Source: Stereocaulon alpinum
Taxonomy: Eukaryota > Ascomycota > Lecanoromycetes > Lecanorales > Stereocaulaceae
Direction of reading: 5' to 3'
Assembly (NCBI GenBank): GCA_018257865.1
Contig: JAEUBA010000026.1
Coordinates: 1-64,000 of the forward strand
Length of the DNA stretch: 64,000 nucleotides
The position numbers were made by a program, and so were the translations under genes. Positions 34,227 to 45,803 of this stretch are shown here, one piece after another (position 1 is the first letter of the stretch; each line of letters starts with the position of its first letter). The notes below the pieces were generated by a model that had not been told where the DNA came from, ran no database searches, and saw only the letters and a list, made by a program, of their open reading frames with translations.

Positions 34227-35890
34227 ATGAGCATGGCTGGGGTCCAAGACCGCCCCAGTGGCGATGGAGCTCTCGAAAGCAGGCCTCCTGGGGATGAGGC
34301 ACCCCTCACCATACCCACTACCTTGACTCCCACCCCTGAGCACGCGAAGCACTGGGCGAAGGTCTATCGTACCGGGATAGCTTCTGGTGCGAGTAGTGTT
34401 CTGTCTACGATCACGGCAGTAAGTTGCCACCCTTGAGCTTATCATGGAAGCTTGCTCACTTCGTGCCAGTTTCCCCTCGACTCCATCAAGACACGGATGC
34501 AAGCGTACGATTCTCCATCTGTTATCTCGTTCCTGTTTATGCAAGACTAGTCCTGACAGACTCCAGATACCGCTACCGCAACTTCACCGATTGCGTTCAG
34601 CATACCTACAGTTCGGAAGGAGTGAGGGGGTTTTGGCGTGGTAAGCTCATCCGATCTGAAGCTTCCGATATGAGCCCCGCAGCCTTCAAATACAACCTCT
34701 CTACTACCGTTGCGACTGCTTCAAACCCTGCCAAGCCTGCTCAGCTGTACTTTAGCACTTCCACTACCTAGCGGTCATCACACATTAGGTCGCGTGACCC
34801 AATATGGCGACTTCAGCAAGGCTGTCCAATTGGACCAGTGCTAACGATTTGTGCTATTTGCAGGTGCTTTGGCCCCCGTCTTTAGCGTCACTGCGGTCCG
34901 GATGGCATCTTTCTCCATCTACCAGAAAGCGAAATACAAATACTCGGCTGCCATCGGCAGAGCAACTGGCGGAGATGAGCCACTGATTGTGGTTAATAGG
35001 CCTGGAAGTAGCCCAACCCCTGCTACAATGCTTTGCTTTGGAGCTGCGGGTGCTACAGCTGGTTCTTTTATTACGATTCTGTCTTGTTAGTGCTGCCTGC
35101 TCCAATCCTCGGACGGCCTCCAAAGAGCATAAACTAACGTGAAAGCAGGCCCTTTCGAGCTCACCAAGCTGTCCGCGCAGATTTCGACATTGATGGCAAA
35201 GAGCAATACATCTAGCTTGGACGATCCTATCAAGGCAAGCTATCAGTCCAAGGGCACGTTCAAGATGGCGAAGAACATCATTAAGCATCGCGGCTTTTTC
35301 GGACTCTACTCAGGCTTCGGCTTGCACCTACGTACGTTCATACTCTCTTAGCGACCCTAACCGAGGCTTACATGCTGTTTTCAGTGAGAGACACAATTGG
35401 CACAACCATTTACTTCGCGACTTACGAAAGCACCAAACAATTACTGGTCAAATTTCAGGGCAGTGATTCTCCGACTTCTCCAATGTCCGTGGCAATGGCC
35501 GGCGGATTCTGTGGGCTGGCTTCTTGGGCCTGCGTAAGTCTAGACACTAGTATAAGAGTAGATACTCAGGAAGTCGACTGATGATGTTACCAGATTTACC
35601 CAATCGATACTGCAAAAACGCACTATCAGCGCAATTGTCTCACCACGCCCAGGGGTCAGCCTGTCCCATTACCCAAGATTCGGTTCTTCAAAATCAACCA
35701 GTATAGAGGTAGGTGACATCCTGTTCCTACGTACAATCTGATGTATGCTGACCACTGCGTTTTCCACTCAGGCCTAGGTGTCTCGATGGCACGCTCCTGC
35801 GTTATCAACACCATTTTCTTCTCGTCGTTCGAGTGGATCAAGAAGCATATCAATGCACTACCCGATACAGTTGTCGGTCCAGTAGAGTAA
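34227..35890 (+). CDS. mitochondrial carrier family protein
   Basis: Eight exons (34227-34418, 34470-34504, 34567-34640, 34864-35085, 35149-35331, 35385-35533, 35594-35708, 35772-35890) encode 362 aa. All three carrier signatures P-x-D/E-x-x-K/R are present: FPLDSIKTRMQ (from 65), CPFELTKLSAQ (from 175) and YPIDTAKTHYQ (from 286). Each is followed by the matching half-motif (EGVRGFWRG, GFFGLYSGFG, YRGLGVSMAR). The family moves metabolites across the mitochondrial inner membrane as a six-helix bundle; the substrate cannot be read from the sequence. The 35-base exon 2 and the 223-base intron 3 stand out; all phases fit. An unspliced reading of exon 2 meets a TAG after FMQD. The N-terminal 50 residues are Pro/Thr-rich. 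Confidence 0.9.
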
Positions 35891-36612
35891 TTCGTACCTT
35901 CCCAAATGTGACGGACGCCTTCCTATACCAGATTACATGCCTCCATATACACACCCCAGCTCTCTCTCGCCGTTTCTCGAAGAATTCCCAGTCATGGCAA
36001 AGGCGTTCGGAGGCTCTCGAGCCAGCATCGGCTCTTTCCTGAGGGGTTATAATTATTTTCTAGGGACATCGACGGGAAGATGTCTCGTTTTATGTAGTAC
36101 CATGTGCTCTATGGTGCGTATTCTTGCTTATGATTCCTAAATGATGGCGGAGCAGTTTCCTTCTTTATTACACTCAAGCTAGCACTAGCTCGATCTTCTC
36201 AGTGAAGCCCTCCTATATCAGCGCGATGATCGAGGGTTCTCCCATCTCTCATGGCGTTATGGCGATACCATGATAGGTAGTTCCATGGGTGGCAGCCGCA
36301 GGATAGAAATACAAACAACTTCCACGAACTCATCTCCCATGCAATTATAATATCGAAATGTCAAATTCCATCACTAAACAAACTTTTGGCTACAGATTGT
36401 AATGACACATAGCATATCATTGGCCTTGAGCTAAGTTGTGGTCGTTCGGAGATGGCTACGAGGAGGGGCTCATTGGCTTAACCTTCTTTAGGTATAGTAC
36501 GTATAGTTGCCGTTGAAAGGGTTAAAGCCGCACTAGCTCGACTAGGTACGGTATCGACAACCTATCTAAGCTATTACTGTTTCCTTATAGGTCAACATTC
36601 CTATCTCACACA
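35891..36612. other. intergenic, no gene seen
   Basis: This 722-base stretch lies between the carrier gene and JLP2. Short frames only; the right end is the JLP2 promoter. Confidence 0.5.
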
Positions 36613-37651
36613 ATGGTCTACTACTTCAAATCCACAGCGACTGACCCGCCAGCCACTCTCTATGTAGGCAAAGACAAATTCGAAAGTTCGTCTGCCCCAC
36701 TACCGCCCCACTTCTTTCCCTGTACTCGTACAAGAAGCTGACATGCTTATTCATACAGATGAAGAATTAATCAAATTCGGCTGGGACTGCGATGTCTGGT
36801 GCCCGACCCTTCCCCCATAAGACCCCCACCGCACGCGCTTACGAGGCGTCTCTAGGGTACGTCTCCACTCCTTTGCTCTCCCTACACCTCCTTGCGCCGC
36901 CGACTTCGAGCTGGGAAAGTGCACATGGAAGCTCGACCGCGGATGAAGTATAGACGCTGAGACAACACAACCACAGTTCCACGTCGACAACCTCTCCTCC
37001 GCCCACATCTACGTTCGCCTTACGCCCGAGCAGAAATGGGACAGTCTACCCGCCGCCTTGATCGAAGACTGCGCGCAGTTGACGAAAGCGAATTCAATCG
37101 AAGGTGCATCCTTCATCACTTGCCCTTGACACTATGCTCGAGAGAGGCGGAGGCTGATCTCAAGCGGGGACAAAAAGGCAACAAGAAAGATAATGTCACG
37201 GTCATATATACGCCGTGGTCGAATCTGAAAAAGGATTCGTCGATGGCTACTGGGCAAGTCTCATACCATGATCAGAAAAAGGTATGCCGTTTTCCTTCTC
37301 CCCCCTCACCCACCTCACTAAAGCCTCCCCCTCCCCGCACAGATCCGCAAAACCCTCATCCCAACCCGCCTCAACCCAACCCTGAACCGCCTTGAAAAAA
37401 CCCGCTCAACACACCCAACATCCGACCTCCCTGCCCTCAAAGAATCCTACCTCGCTACCCAGCGTGCAGAAAAGCGTCGGGAGGCGGAAAGAAAGAGGAA
37501 AGAAGAGGAGAAGGTTGCGCGGGAGAGGAGGGAGGAGAAGGAGAGGAGGGAGAGGGGGTGGGGGGAGTTGGGGAATCTAGGGGAGGGGGGGGAAGAGGGG
37601 AACGTGAAGAGGAGTAATGAGGAGGGGTGGGATGAGGAGGATTTTATGTGA
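36613..37651 (+). CDS. JLP2: JLP2/CCDC25 homolog (NFACT-R domain)
   Basis: Coding pieces: 36613-36685, 36759-36798, one base at 36856, 36977-37103, 37178-37281 and 37343-37651, giving 217 aa. The NFACT-R (DUF814) domain covers most of the protein: VYYFKSTATDPPATLYVGKDKFENEELIKFGWDCDVW, then FHVDNLSSAHIYVRL, then NVTVIYTPWSNLKKDSSMATGQV (separate exons). A long charged coiled-coil tail (ATQRAEKRREAERKRKEEE) and an acidic end (WDEEDFM) follow. In yeast, Jlp2 is linked to ribosome-related functions; the human homolog CCDC25 is a small nucleic-acid-binding protein. The junction DVW|FHV needs one extra G that lies between two introns (36799-36855 and 36857-36976); see findings. The gene is otherwise intact. 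Confidence 0.85.
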
Positions 37652-38301
37652 GGGGTGGGGAGGGATGGGTGAAAGTATGTTGTAGCATGGCGGCCCAAAA
37701 CCGGCATGAAGTGTATGGCATTGAGATGATAGCTGTTATGGGAGCTTTGGTTCTTGGGTCCGTTAGCCCAGCTCATCATTCTGGTGTGCTGGATAATCAG
37801 CTCGACATTGATGGTCACATGAGACGAGAAAATCATGTATTATAAAGAGCATCGATGAAGAACGTCTACCAAGTATTCATAGCATTATCGACCTCCTAAG
37901 ATCTGCTCTGATCTGCACTGCTAAAAGGCCTTCACTATATCTCTGAACGAATTACATTTAGAAATGAAATGGGGATCTTGTTGACCCGTCCTAATAATGA
38001 CACAGAAAGCCTTAGTTTATTTCTGCAAAGTCCACCGCCAATACCAATACCAATACCAATACCAATAACAACTTTTTATATGTATCGAATGTGTCGGTAG
38101 AGGACAGGTGCAAGACATCCCAATCAAATCGAACCAGCCTCACATGCTGATGCAAAATGGCATACCATATACTATATCATACAAACCACGTGCGTTTCTT
38201 CGTTGCCATGCCGCGACTCTATGATGGAAGGCCTCGAGGTCGGCCAGCAACCCAAGGCTAGGAAAATAGGATGTGAGGAATCCGCGCAGATAAAGCCTGG
38301 A
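37652..38301. other. spacer between convergent genes, with a short repeat
   Basis: This holds the 3' ends of JLP2 and the SKG6-like gene, and the CCAATA repeat listed next. A frame on the minus strand across 37447-37836 is the antisense of the JLP2 tail. Confidence 0.5.
38037..38066. repeat. CCAATA hexanucleotide microsatellite
   Basis: The sequence repeats CCAATA about five times in a row between two convergent genes. It could vary between isolates. CCAAT boxes are bound by the HAP complex, but a promoter role is unlikely here because no start codon lies near. Confidence 0.7.
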
Positions 38302-40622
38302 CTATCGGTTCAGGTTCCATTGAGGTTTGAGACTATCCGCCAATTCGTCTTTCGTGCCCACGACTCCTTTTGGTATCCGGCTGACTCTGTACGCACCCGC
38401 ACGGATGCTGTGAGCTGCGGACGCAGACATAGCGCTGCGGTTGCTACGGATCGAGCCTGCGTCGGAAGCTGTGTCGCTGTTCTTGAAGCGAGGCGGAGGA
38501 GCGAAATCTAAGGCTGTGAAGGTGCCTGATCTGCGGAGGAGATGACTGTATATTGCGTTAGCTTGTGAGATTTTGAGGCATTGCAGCAAACTTACGGGCT
38601 AGGCATGGCAGCGATCTCAACGAAGGATGACGCAAGTGGTACATGAGCCGGGACGATAGGCGAGTAGGGTATCCGTCCACCTCTTGGGCTCTCTGGACGA
38701 CCAGCTTGCCGCTCTCTGGCTGAGGTCGGAGGAGCAAAGTCCATAGAATTGAACAGGGCGAATGAATCATCCTTCAACATATGAGGCGTAGGAAGTACAT
38801 TTAATGGCGACGGTGGTGGTAACTTCTTCTTTGGCGGGCCTCGACCTGATGGCCCGGAACGACCGGACGCAGACGAGAAAGCTCGCGGGCCTGTCATATG
38901 TGAACCACTAGACATTGTAGCGGCATGCTGGCGTGCAAATCGTGGTGGGGCACGCGGTGGTGGTGTCATCGCTCGTCGTCCAACAGGCTCGGCAAATGGT
39001 CGGCCACGATGTTGCTCATACTGCGGCTGGGCGGTCACATATTGACCACTGGCATCGTCCCAGATCGCTCCGTCGCCCATATATTGTTGATCGTAGTCTT
39101 CATAATATTGTCCAGCCACCACTGGTCCGGGTTTTGTGTCGTCAAAATACTCCTTGTAGAAGGACCTTATTCGGTTGGCTCGTTGTTCCGGGTTGTCACT
39201 CGGGTCGTCAGGGGGTAAAGGCCGGACTCCCATTGACAATCTATTGATGTTGTAGCCTAATCCACCGTCGTCACCACCAAGAGCGTATTCGTCAGTAGGC
39301 GGCATGTACTCTTGGCTGGATTGACGATGGGGATCATATTGTTCGGGGTGTGAGCCGTGTGGAGATGGTGGCGTGATCTTGAAGCCATCACCGTATTCAA
39401 CGGAATCACCTAAGACATACTCATGTTCGCCCTGTTCCGAAGCACGTAGGGATTTAACTCTTGGTGGCGACGACATGGAGGCACTTGGATTGGCAGGTGG
39501 TGGCGATTGTCGTCCATTCTGCTTGGTTGTGTCTAGTGTTGGTGGAGGTGACTTTCGATTTGTGGTTTTTTGAAGATTCGTTAGCGGAGTAGATGGGGAC
39601 TCATTTGGGGTAGCAGATTCGTTTCCTTGTCCGAGAAGATCTGACGACGGTTCTCTGCTATGGATGAAGGCACCTAGATAATTATTGCTTTTGCGAAGAG
39701 CGGCGGCGTTGTCACTCATGTAAGAGTCCCGGGAGTCTGATAAGGGAAAAGTAGGCGCAAGACCAGCACCCTGCGGGCTTAACGGCAAGGCTTTACGAGG
39801 GACTCCCTTCACTGTTTCCGGTTCTTGGATCTCGGGGACCGGAGAGCGATCGCTAGGTGGCATAGACCTTGACATGCGCTGAGCGTTGCCAAGCAAGTCT
39901 TGCCTCATATCGTCCCGAGGACCACGTCGCATTGAAGCGGAGCCAGCGTCGCTCGATGCGTCATCGGCACCCTTTCGACCAGTATGATACGAGTGCAAGG
40001 ACCTGGTGTCGCTAGGATTGTATGTAACAGCTGGCCGGTAGCGATCGTCTTCACTATGGATCGTACGGGACAGAGAGTGCAGGGACTCGCGAGAGCCATT
40101 GACACCAGGTGGTAGCAGGTATGGGCTTCCTAGATGTAAGTCCATCGACAAGCCTCGTTCACGACGAGATCCTTTCTCTCCTAGATCGGTGATGCTCATT
40201 TCAGGTACAATTTTCTTGCTCTTTTTGCCTCCCTTCGCAGAAGGAGCGGCTGTTGGGTCCCAACCAAAGTCCAACGATTTATGTGGGTCGTTGGCATCTT
40301 CCTGGCGAAGCTTCTTGACGTGTTTCCGGTGGAGGTAGACGAAGACAAAGATAGCCAGGACGAGAGGAATGACAACGGCTAGAGCGACAGGCAGAGTGAC
40401 GCTGTTTGAGTCCGTGGGTTTCTGGCACCCAGGAGTGGAGGCTTTTGATCCAGAGCAAGCATCCGTTGAACTGGAAGATTGGCGTCTGAATAAGGAGTCG
40501 AGTCCAGCGATTGGCTTTTCCACCAGACGCTCCAACGTTTCTGAGCTTGGTAGAGGAACGGCTTTGGGTGCTTTCTTATGTAGGTGCAAGCCATGATGGC
40601 TATGGTGCAACCGTCGGGTCAT
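38302..40622 (-). CDS. SKG6-like single-pass membrane protein, putative polarity factor
   Basis: Two minus-strand exons, 40622-38596 and 38545-38302, encode 756 aa. The intron (GTAAGT, GCTAAC branch, ATACAG) gives the junction AAMPSPHLLRRSGTFTALDF. A short extracellular Ser/Cys part is followed by one membrane helix (SVTLPVALAVVIPLVLAIFVFVYL, about 74-97) and a basic stop-transfer stretch. This matches the SKG6/TOS2-type transmembrane segment. The long cytoplasmic part is Ser/Pro/Tyr-rich and repeats GRP-like and P-P-P stretches. The segment RANRIRSFYKEYFDD and the C-terminal KGVVGTKDELADSLKPQWNLNR look conserved. In yeast, Skg6 and Tos2 act at the bud neck in polarity and cytokinesis; that role here is inferred from family. 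Confidence 0.8.
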
Positions 40623-42098
40623 TATTGATTGAGCCTTCGGATAGCCTCCAAATCCAGCCAGAGTGGTAACGCAGAATCAATGCTGGTTCGAGGGATTCCT
40701 TCACTGCATTGCCATTATGTTTGATGGCGTAGATTGTCGGTAAAAACGGCGTAGTCGAGCGGCACAAAGCGCAAGAGGGAGGCGTTCTGGGGTATTGTTC
40801 GAATCAATCAATAGTCGCGAGGGTAAAGAATGACTGTAGGTGAGGCCAAAAGAGTGTGGTCGGCGTACAAAAGCAGAGATACAGGAGTAAGGAGTGGATG
40901 GCCACCAAAGATGACCGTTGGGGGGTGACGACGGTGGATGGTGGTGAGGGAGGATGGAGAATTGGAGGATTTGGAGGTGAGGGACTTCGGATTCTCCTAA
41001 TCTCCTCCTGATTCGCGGATTTGGGAGATTGAGCAGGCCTAAGCGACGCGCTATCTCCGTATCTGTCCTACTCCGGCCGGAACCACAACTTAGGTTGGAT
41101 GGGACCTACCTATTCTTGCATCACATTGCAGCTTTTGCGAGATGTGAGGGGCCGTCAACACTGCAGTACTTAGTGTAACATCTGCGAACTCCTCCCAATG
41201 TCTGTCAGCGAATATACTCCACGTTCAAAGTAAATATTGAGCGTCGAAGAGCTTGCAGAGCCAGAGGACCTCGCGACTACCCGCACCCAAATGCGCTAAA
41301 TCCAGGTACCATGCACGCCAAGAGAAGCTTATCGAACCTTGACCTTCCCGGCTGACTTGATCGTCAACGGTACCGCTCGCTCGTGCTTTCATCACCAGCT
41401 TAAGGTAGTTCTATGCCTAACAGCGTTTGCACCTCGACACGTTCAATCAACCAAACAATACAATTCAGGAGCTGGGTAACAATCGCGCAATGCTTTTACT
41501 GAAGTGAACCTCGCTGCACTGCAGTGAATGGAAGCCATGACATGCAGGATTCGAGATGGCAGAATATAGCGAACTCATCAATATAGAGAGCATCGCTACT
41601 GTCTAGCTCATCGTGTTCATCCTTTTCGTCTCTAAACAATGTGTATGCATCTTCCTACCGTCGAATGTGTCTCAAGCAAGTGCTAGATTGGTACCATGAA
41701 CGAATTTGCGTGGATCAGCTTGCACATGCTTCACTCCATACGCGATGGCAACCTTTCCTAATTTCAGACATGGCCAATTCGCTCTTTATCGCGTTGGGCT
41801 CGAGCTCCTAGCGTGCTAAGTTGGGGTTTGAAGGGAGAGATATTGAGAAGGTTTTGAGGGTAGTATCCCACACCTCTACTACAGAATTTCAGCATGTGCT
41901 TTCCAGGATCGACACCCATAAAATCGTCAATCTGCTAATTTTACACTCCCTTCTCCTCATATAACACACACTGATTTTCATGGAGTTTTGAGACTTATCA
42001 AGACCCATCGTTCTGCCGCCCATCCAGCACCTACTGTGTGACTTATCAACCCGCTACACCTATTGCACTCTTAAAGGAGTAGTAGAAAGTGCTACAAA
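40623..42098. promoter_or_regulatory. 1.5 kb divergent promoter region
   Basis: This separates the SKG6-like gene from the F-box-like gene at 42099. No credible frame occurs. A G- and T-rich stretch at 40910-41000 is C/A-rich on the strand of the SKG6-like gene and is probably its 5' untranslated leader. Confidence 0.45.
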
Positions 42099-43361
42099 AT
42101 GTCAGATTTTATGACACCTACTGCGTCGTTATCTTCAGACCTCGAAGTTGTCTTGGATCTGCAGGAAGGCTTTTCGAAGGCCATCAAGCTTACAATCCAA
42201 AATAGAGAATCTAAGTCCATCATGCTCTCGTGCCAAATGTTCGAAGATTATGCACAGGACAGTGAAGGAACATGGGACGGCAACGTTGTTCTTGACCTCG
42301 CTCGAGCTCTGAGATTAGGCATGCTAGAGGTCGTTGGACAGGATGGACGCGCTATACTCTTCAATTGGTCAGGCAACGTCGATTTACAGCCAATACAGCT
42401 AATGGTCGAAGACGATTTGGACCTTGATGCCAATAGTCGAGAGACGTTCTCATTTGGAAGGAGTGATAACGGGGTACTGCGACTCTTCAGGCGGCATCTG
42501 AATCCTGATGAAATATACCATCTTAGGTTTTGTAATCAACCGCATCAGATCTCATGGATGTATGGGGAAGATTACGACCAGGCCATTCTGTCTGGACACG
42601 ACCCCTGGGCACCACCCGCCGCGAATCAAAACCAGCTGTCATATGATCCGCGCTCGATTCCATTTACAGTCATCAAGGGAACCCGGAAGCCAGAATTCAC
42701 AATGTCGCTCAGAGTGTGTGTTCCGGTTTGCGATGTCCTTCGTCCTGAAATCGGTGTTTCACTTTGCGTTACATCCCTTGTCTATAAGTCTATAACAGTC
42801 AAACTTGATCTTGCTGACTTCGTCAGAATATCGCCAACGGATGTTTTGTTCCGACAGCGAGCATGGGGACTCGATCGCGTGTTCAGCCTGTTCAACAAGT
42901 CACGGAAACACCTTGATTACATCGGTGATTATCCTCTAGGGCAGCGGATTCATGAGCTTGGACCGTTCGATCCGTACGCACAGCTCATTCAATTTGATTA
43001 TGGCACCACTTACACTATGAATTTCACAATCCGTATCTTCAACTCGTTTTTTGGACGGGGCGACACGTATAGCCTTGAAACAAAACCTCAAGGATTTGCT
43101 GCATGGGATTACGGAACCATAGAGGAGCTCTCCAGAACGCACAGAACCCCAGGTGATTGGCTCAAGCATGGTCCCATCATGTTTGAGCCTGGAAGCACAA
43201 TCGCGCCGACGATCGAAAATATCTTCGAGCGACAGCGCCGAGGACCATTCTGTCGGCTCCCACGTGAGCTGAGACAGATGGTGTACTCATACCTGAGGTA
43301 CGATGAACACGGTGCCAGGGTTCTGTTTGCGGCCGATTTGCCTCTGCAAGGAGGCGCATGA
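42099..43361 (+). CDS. hypothetical protein with F-box-like motif at its C-terminus
   Basis: A single exon encodes 420 aa. The first 370 residues have regular beta-rich segments (LEVVLDLQEGFSKAIKLTIQNRESKS, ILFNWSGNVDLQPIQLMVED, FGRSDNGVLRLFRRHL) with no domain I know. Near the end lies FCRLPRELRQMVYSYLRYDEHG (about 385-406), the F-box-like start found at the N-terminus of many fungal proteins of the DUF7730/2EXR type. It is odd for that motif to be last. Sequence beyond the stop (43440-44100) looks like eroded coding sequence, so the gene may once have been longer. The ATG is the first in the frame. Confidence 0.7.
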   Translation: MSDFMTPTASLSSDLEVVLDLQEGFSKAIKLTIQNRESKSIMLSCQMFEDYAQDSEGTWDGNVVLDLARALRLGMLEVVGQDGRAILFNWSGNVDLQPIQLMVEDDLDLDANSRETFSFGRSDNGVLRLFRRHLNPDEIYHLRFCNQPHQISWMYGEDYDQAILSGHDPWAPPAANQNQLSYDPRSIPFTVIKGTRKPEFTMSLRVCVPVCDVLRPEIGVSLCVTSLVYKSITVKLDLADFVRISPTDVLFRQRAWGLDRVFSLFNKSRKHLDYIGDYPLGQRIHELGPFDPYAQLIQFDYGTTYTMNFTIRIFNSFFGRGDTYSLETKPQGFAAWDYGTIEELSRTHRTPGDWLKHGPIMFEPGSTIAPTIENIFERQRRGPFCRLPRELRQMVYSYLRYDEHGARVLFAADLPLQGGA

Positions 43362-43429
43362 ACCGCACTAAGCTACAAGGCATAGTGAGTGCTTTCTGAT
43401 TGCTGGACGAATGATCATGGACTTTCTAA

Positions 43430-44100
43430 GCATGGCGCACATTAGCTGTTTTGAAGTTGGAGCTGACTATCCTTAAGAGATACATCGTGGCTCAATCGAT
43501 TGTTTCGGGATGACAACCAGATGGATGGTTATGAGGTGCGCAGCTGCCGCGAAGCCATCGTAGGTAGCCTCGACAATGATACAAGAGACTGGGAATGCAC
43601 CGCAGATTTGGCCTTTTCGAAACTCAACACCAGTGGTGAATTGTACATTCTCAACTCCTCCTTATTCACATGTATTACGTCTTACAATGTAATGATCATG
43701 ACACGCCCTAAAAGCTGGAGGCCTCGTTTTCATCCGTCAGGTATAGTTAGCAAAGACCCCCAGTGCAGTCTCCGTTGTTACACTTGAGGCAACATATAAG
43801 GGACTCTTCACTAGCACGAGCAGAACAACAACGTTTTCTCTGTGAGAGAAGGGTTCCAGATCTCCTTCTCCAGGAATACGAAGGCACTTGAAGAACATCA
43901 GATTGGTCTCAGATCCGCTTTGATGATCCACAGAAGTCCTCCGGTCGTAGCATCGTCTGCCTTAAGCCTCATTGCTGCCGGTGATTTACATCCCATCACA
44001 AGCGTCTGGACCCCCAATCTCGCATATTTTAACAACACGTGGAGCTGTTTCATGGCGAGCGACTACCGTCTTTGCGATGAATTTGTCATCTGCTGAACTG
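43430..44100 (+). pseudogene. possible eroded continuation of the upstream F-box-like gene
   Basis: Two open frames look partly protein-like: about 43480-43787 (SWLNRLFRDDNQMDGYEVRS... LAFSKLNTSGELYILNSSLF) and 43842-44096 (FQISFSRNTKALEEHQIGLRS...). The piece LAFSKLNTSGELYILNSSLF resembles the L-L-x-x-C/S-K-x-x-x-x-E-x-x-x-I-L-Y segment that usually follows an F-box-like start in this family. A possible intron (GTGAGT at 43385, ACATTAG near 43445) lies just after the upstream stop. I could not build a continuous model. Confidence 0.3.
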
Positions 44101-44853
44101 GGGTTCTTTATTTGCGCCTGTCAGAGTGCTAATTTGCGTTCCAAAGCCCTCGGCGAGGTCATTCTTTGAGCTTCTTCATGGGACGGTTATGCGGCTATAA
44201 TTTTCCATGTCGCTAAGTGGTGCGCTTCCGCTTTTGAGACTTCCATATATAAGCGCCAAGAGTTCTGCTTCCGAAATGTGTTTCACGACTTTCAAGTTCA
44301 TACACTTCCCCGTGTTTAATGTTCAATAGGTGGCTGTATGTCGGGGAGATCTACACCGAGTCAGGCTACACGACCTCTGTCGTTGCTTTGCCGAAACACG
44401 AGCTGGTCTCAGATCCTGCCCACAGATGGGCCCAGGACCTGACCACTAAGAATTTTACCCTTCTACCACCGCTCAGGTAGCCTTCCACGCATTAGATAGT
44501 CGGTGTGCAGGCGCGTATACGGTAGGTGCTCCAACTCCACGCGGCCTGTTGTAAGATCCCATACGGAGTATTTCGTGATGGTGACGCTTGGGCTCGCTCG
44601 GAAAGGCAGGTTGCCACCGGCGGCAAGAAGAATTCGAGGGACCCCTGAAAGCTCATATATCGTCAGAGCTTCCCACCATAGCTTCCCCCTCCGCTGTGCG
44701 TCCTATTTGCCGAGAGGTTCTACTTTCGAGTCGCTTGCCTGGTGCTAGTGTTCTTGATGCCGAGCGTCCTTCCCTAACTACAGTCGTTCTTTGAACATTT
44801 GCATGTCAATTCCGAGCAAGGTACTCTGACTTCGTCAAATCATCAATGCCAAC
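44101..44853. other. intergenic, no gene seen
   Basis: This is upstream sequence of the barwin-like gene. Frames at 44503-44794 have no recognisable content. Confidence 0.45.
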
Positions 44854-45803
44854 ATGCATCTCCAAGTCTATTTTACTCTGATAGCGATTGCGGCAGCCAG
44901 AATCCATTCCCCTTTGTTAAGGAGAGCCAGCTATGGGAATGGTGTAGCAACCTTCAACAATTATGCCGCTCAGAGCAATACCAACTGCGGACCAATGGCA
45001 GGTATGCACCTGTGTCTTAATTCTACGAGTCTTATCCTTCATAACTCTTTAAAAGTTCGAACTTAATACACTGACTAAGAAACCCAGGCAAATCTGGTAC
45101 ATACGGCGCAGCAGCATCCGACGTCTCCCCAGATATATCTGGCGGTAAATGCAGTGGGACCATTGACATGTCACTTTGCCATGGACAATCTGGGTCAGCA
45201 CAGGGACCCTCATGCCCGAAAACGAACTGTGGAAAGTGCTACAAAGTGACCAATCAAGGCGGGATTCCTGTGAACCAAGCTGTCGGAGGGATAGGCAATT
45301 CTGTGATCGTCCAGATCATCGATGCCTGCCCCCAGTCAAATCCTCAGAATTACTGCAAGACAGACATGGCTGCCAACCAAAGGTGTGAGGATCCGAACAC
45401 GAATCAACTGGACATCGATTCGAGTGCGTACGAGGTACTTACCGGGCAGGCTTTTGGTAACGTGAGTGGTAGGTTCCGAATGGCTGAAAGACACGTGCTA
45501 ACACGTAATTCCAAGGGTCCCAACCTGCAAATCCTCATCGAGGACTCTGATTGTTCAGGAGGTACGAGCGGAGGAGGCTCAGCGCCGGGTTCGGCTACTC
45601 CACCACCACCTTCATCAACGGCCACCGCAAGCCCCTCTGGGCCCCCTCCAGCGCCTGCTGCACAAGCGTCAACAGCATCAGCGGTAGATGCAAGTCCTTC
45701 GTCTGCACAACCTGGTATTATCCCAATCGTGATCCCATCACAGTCGGGAGAGCTTAACAACAACGTTAATGAGTGTTACGATGGAGATATTGGTACTAGC
45801 TGA
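44854..45803 (+). CDS. secreted barwin/expansin-like double-psi beta-barrel protein
   Basis: Three exons, 44854-45001, 45088-45461 and 45516-45803, encode 269 aa. A signal peptide (HLQVYFTLIAIAAA) is followed by a dibasic Kex2-type site (LLRR, 23-24). The domain then runs VATFNNYAAQSNTNCG...GTYGAAASDVSPD, CPKTNCGKCYKVTNQGG, NSVIVQIIDACPQSNPQNYC, LDIDSSAYEVLTGQAFG and NLQILIEDSDC. The order G-x-A-T-F, C-G-x-C, V-x-I-x-D-x-C-P and L-D-x-S-x-x-A-F is the RlpA/expansin/EG45 barrel. A Pro/Ser/Thr/Ala-rich tail follows; no GPI site is clear. Such proteins act on or bind cell-wall glycans and include plant-pathogen effectors; a specific role is inference. Intron 2 (54 bases, GTGAGT, GCTAAC) is a multiple of three and lacks stops. 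Confidence 0.8.

Noticed and set aside
40623..42098. tRNA or other small RNA gene in the long spacers
   Set aside because: I looked for A- and B-box-like pairs (for example GGTTCGA stretches near 40685 and 5891) and found no matching partner box or cloverleaf.
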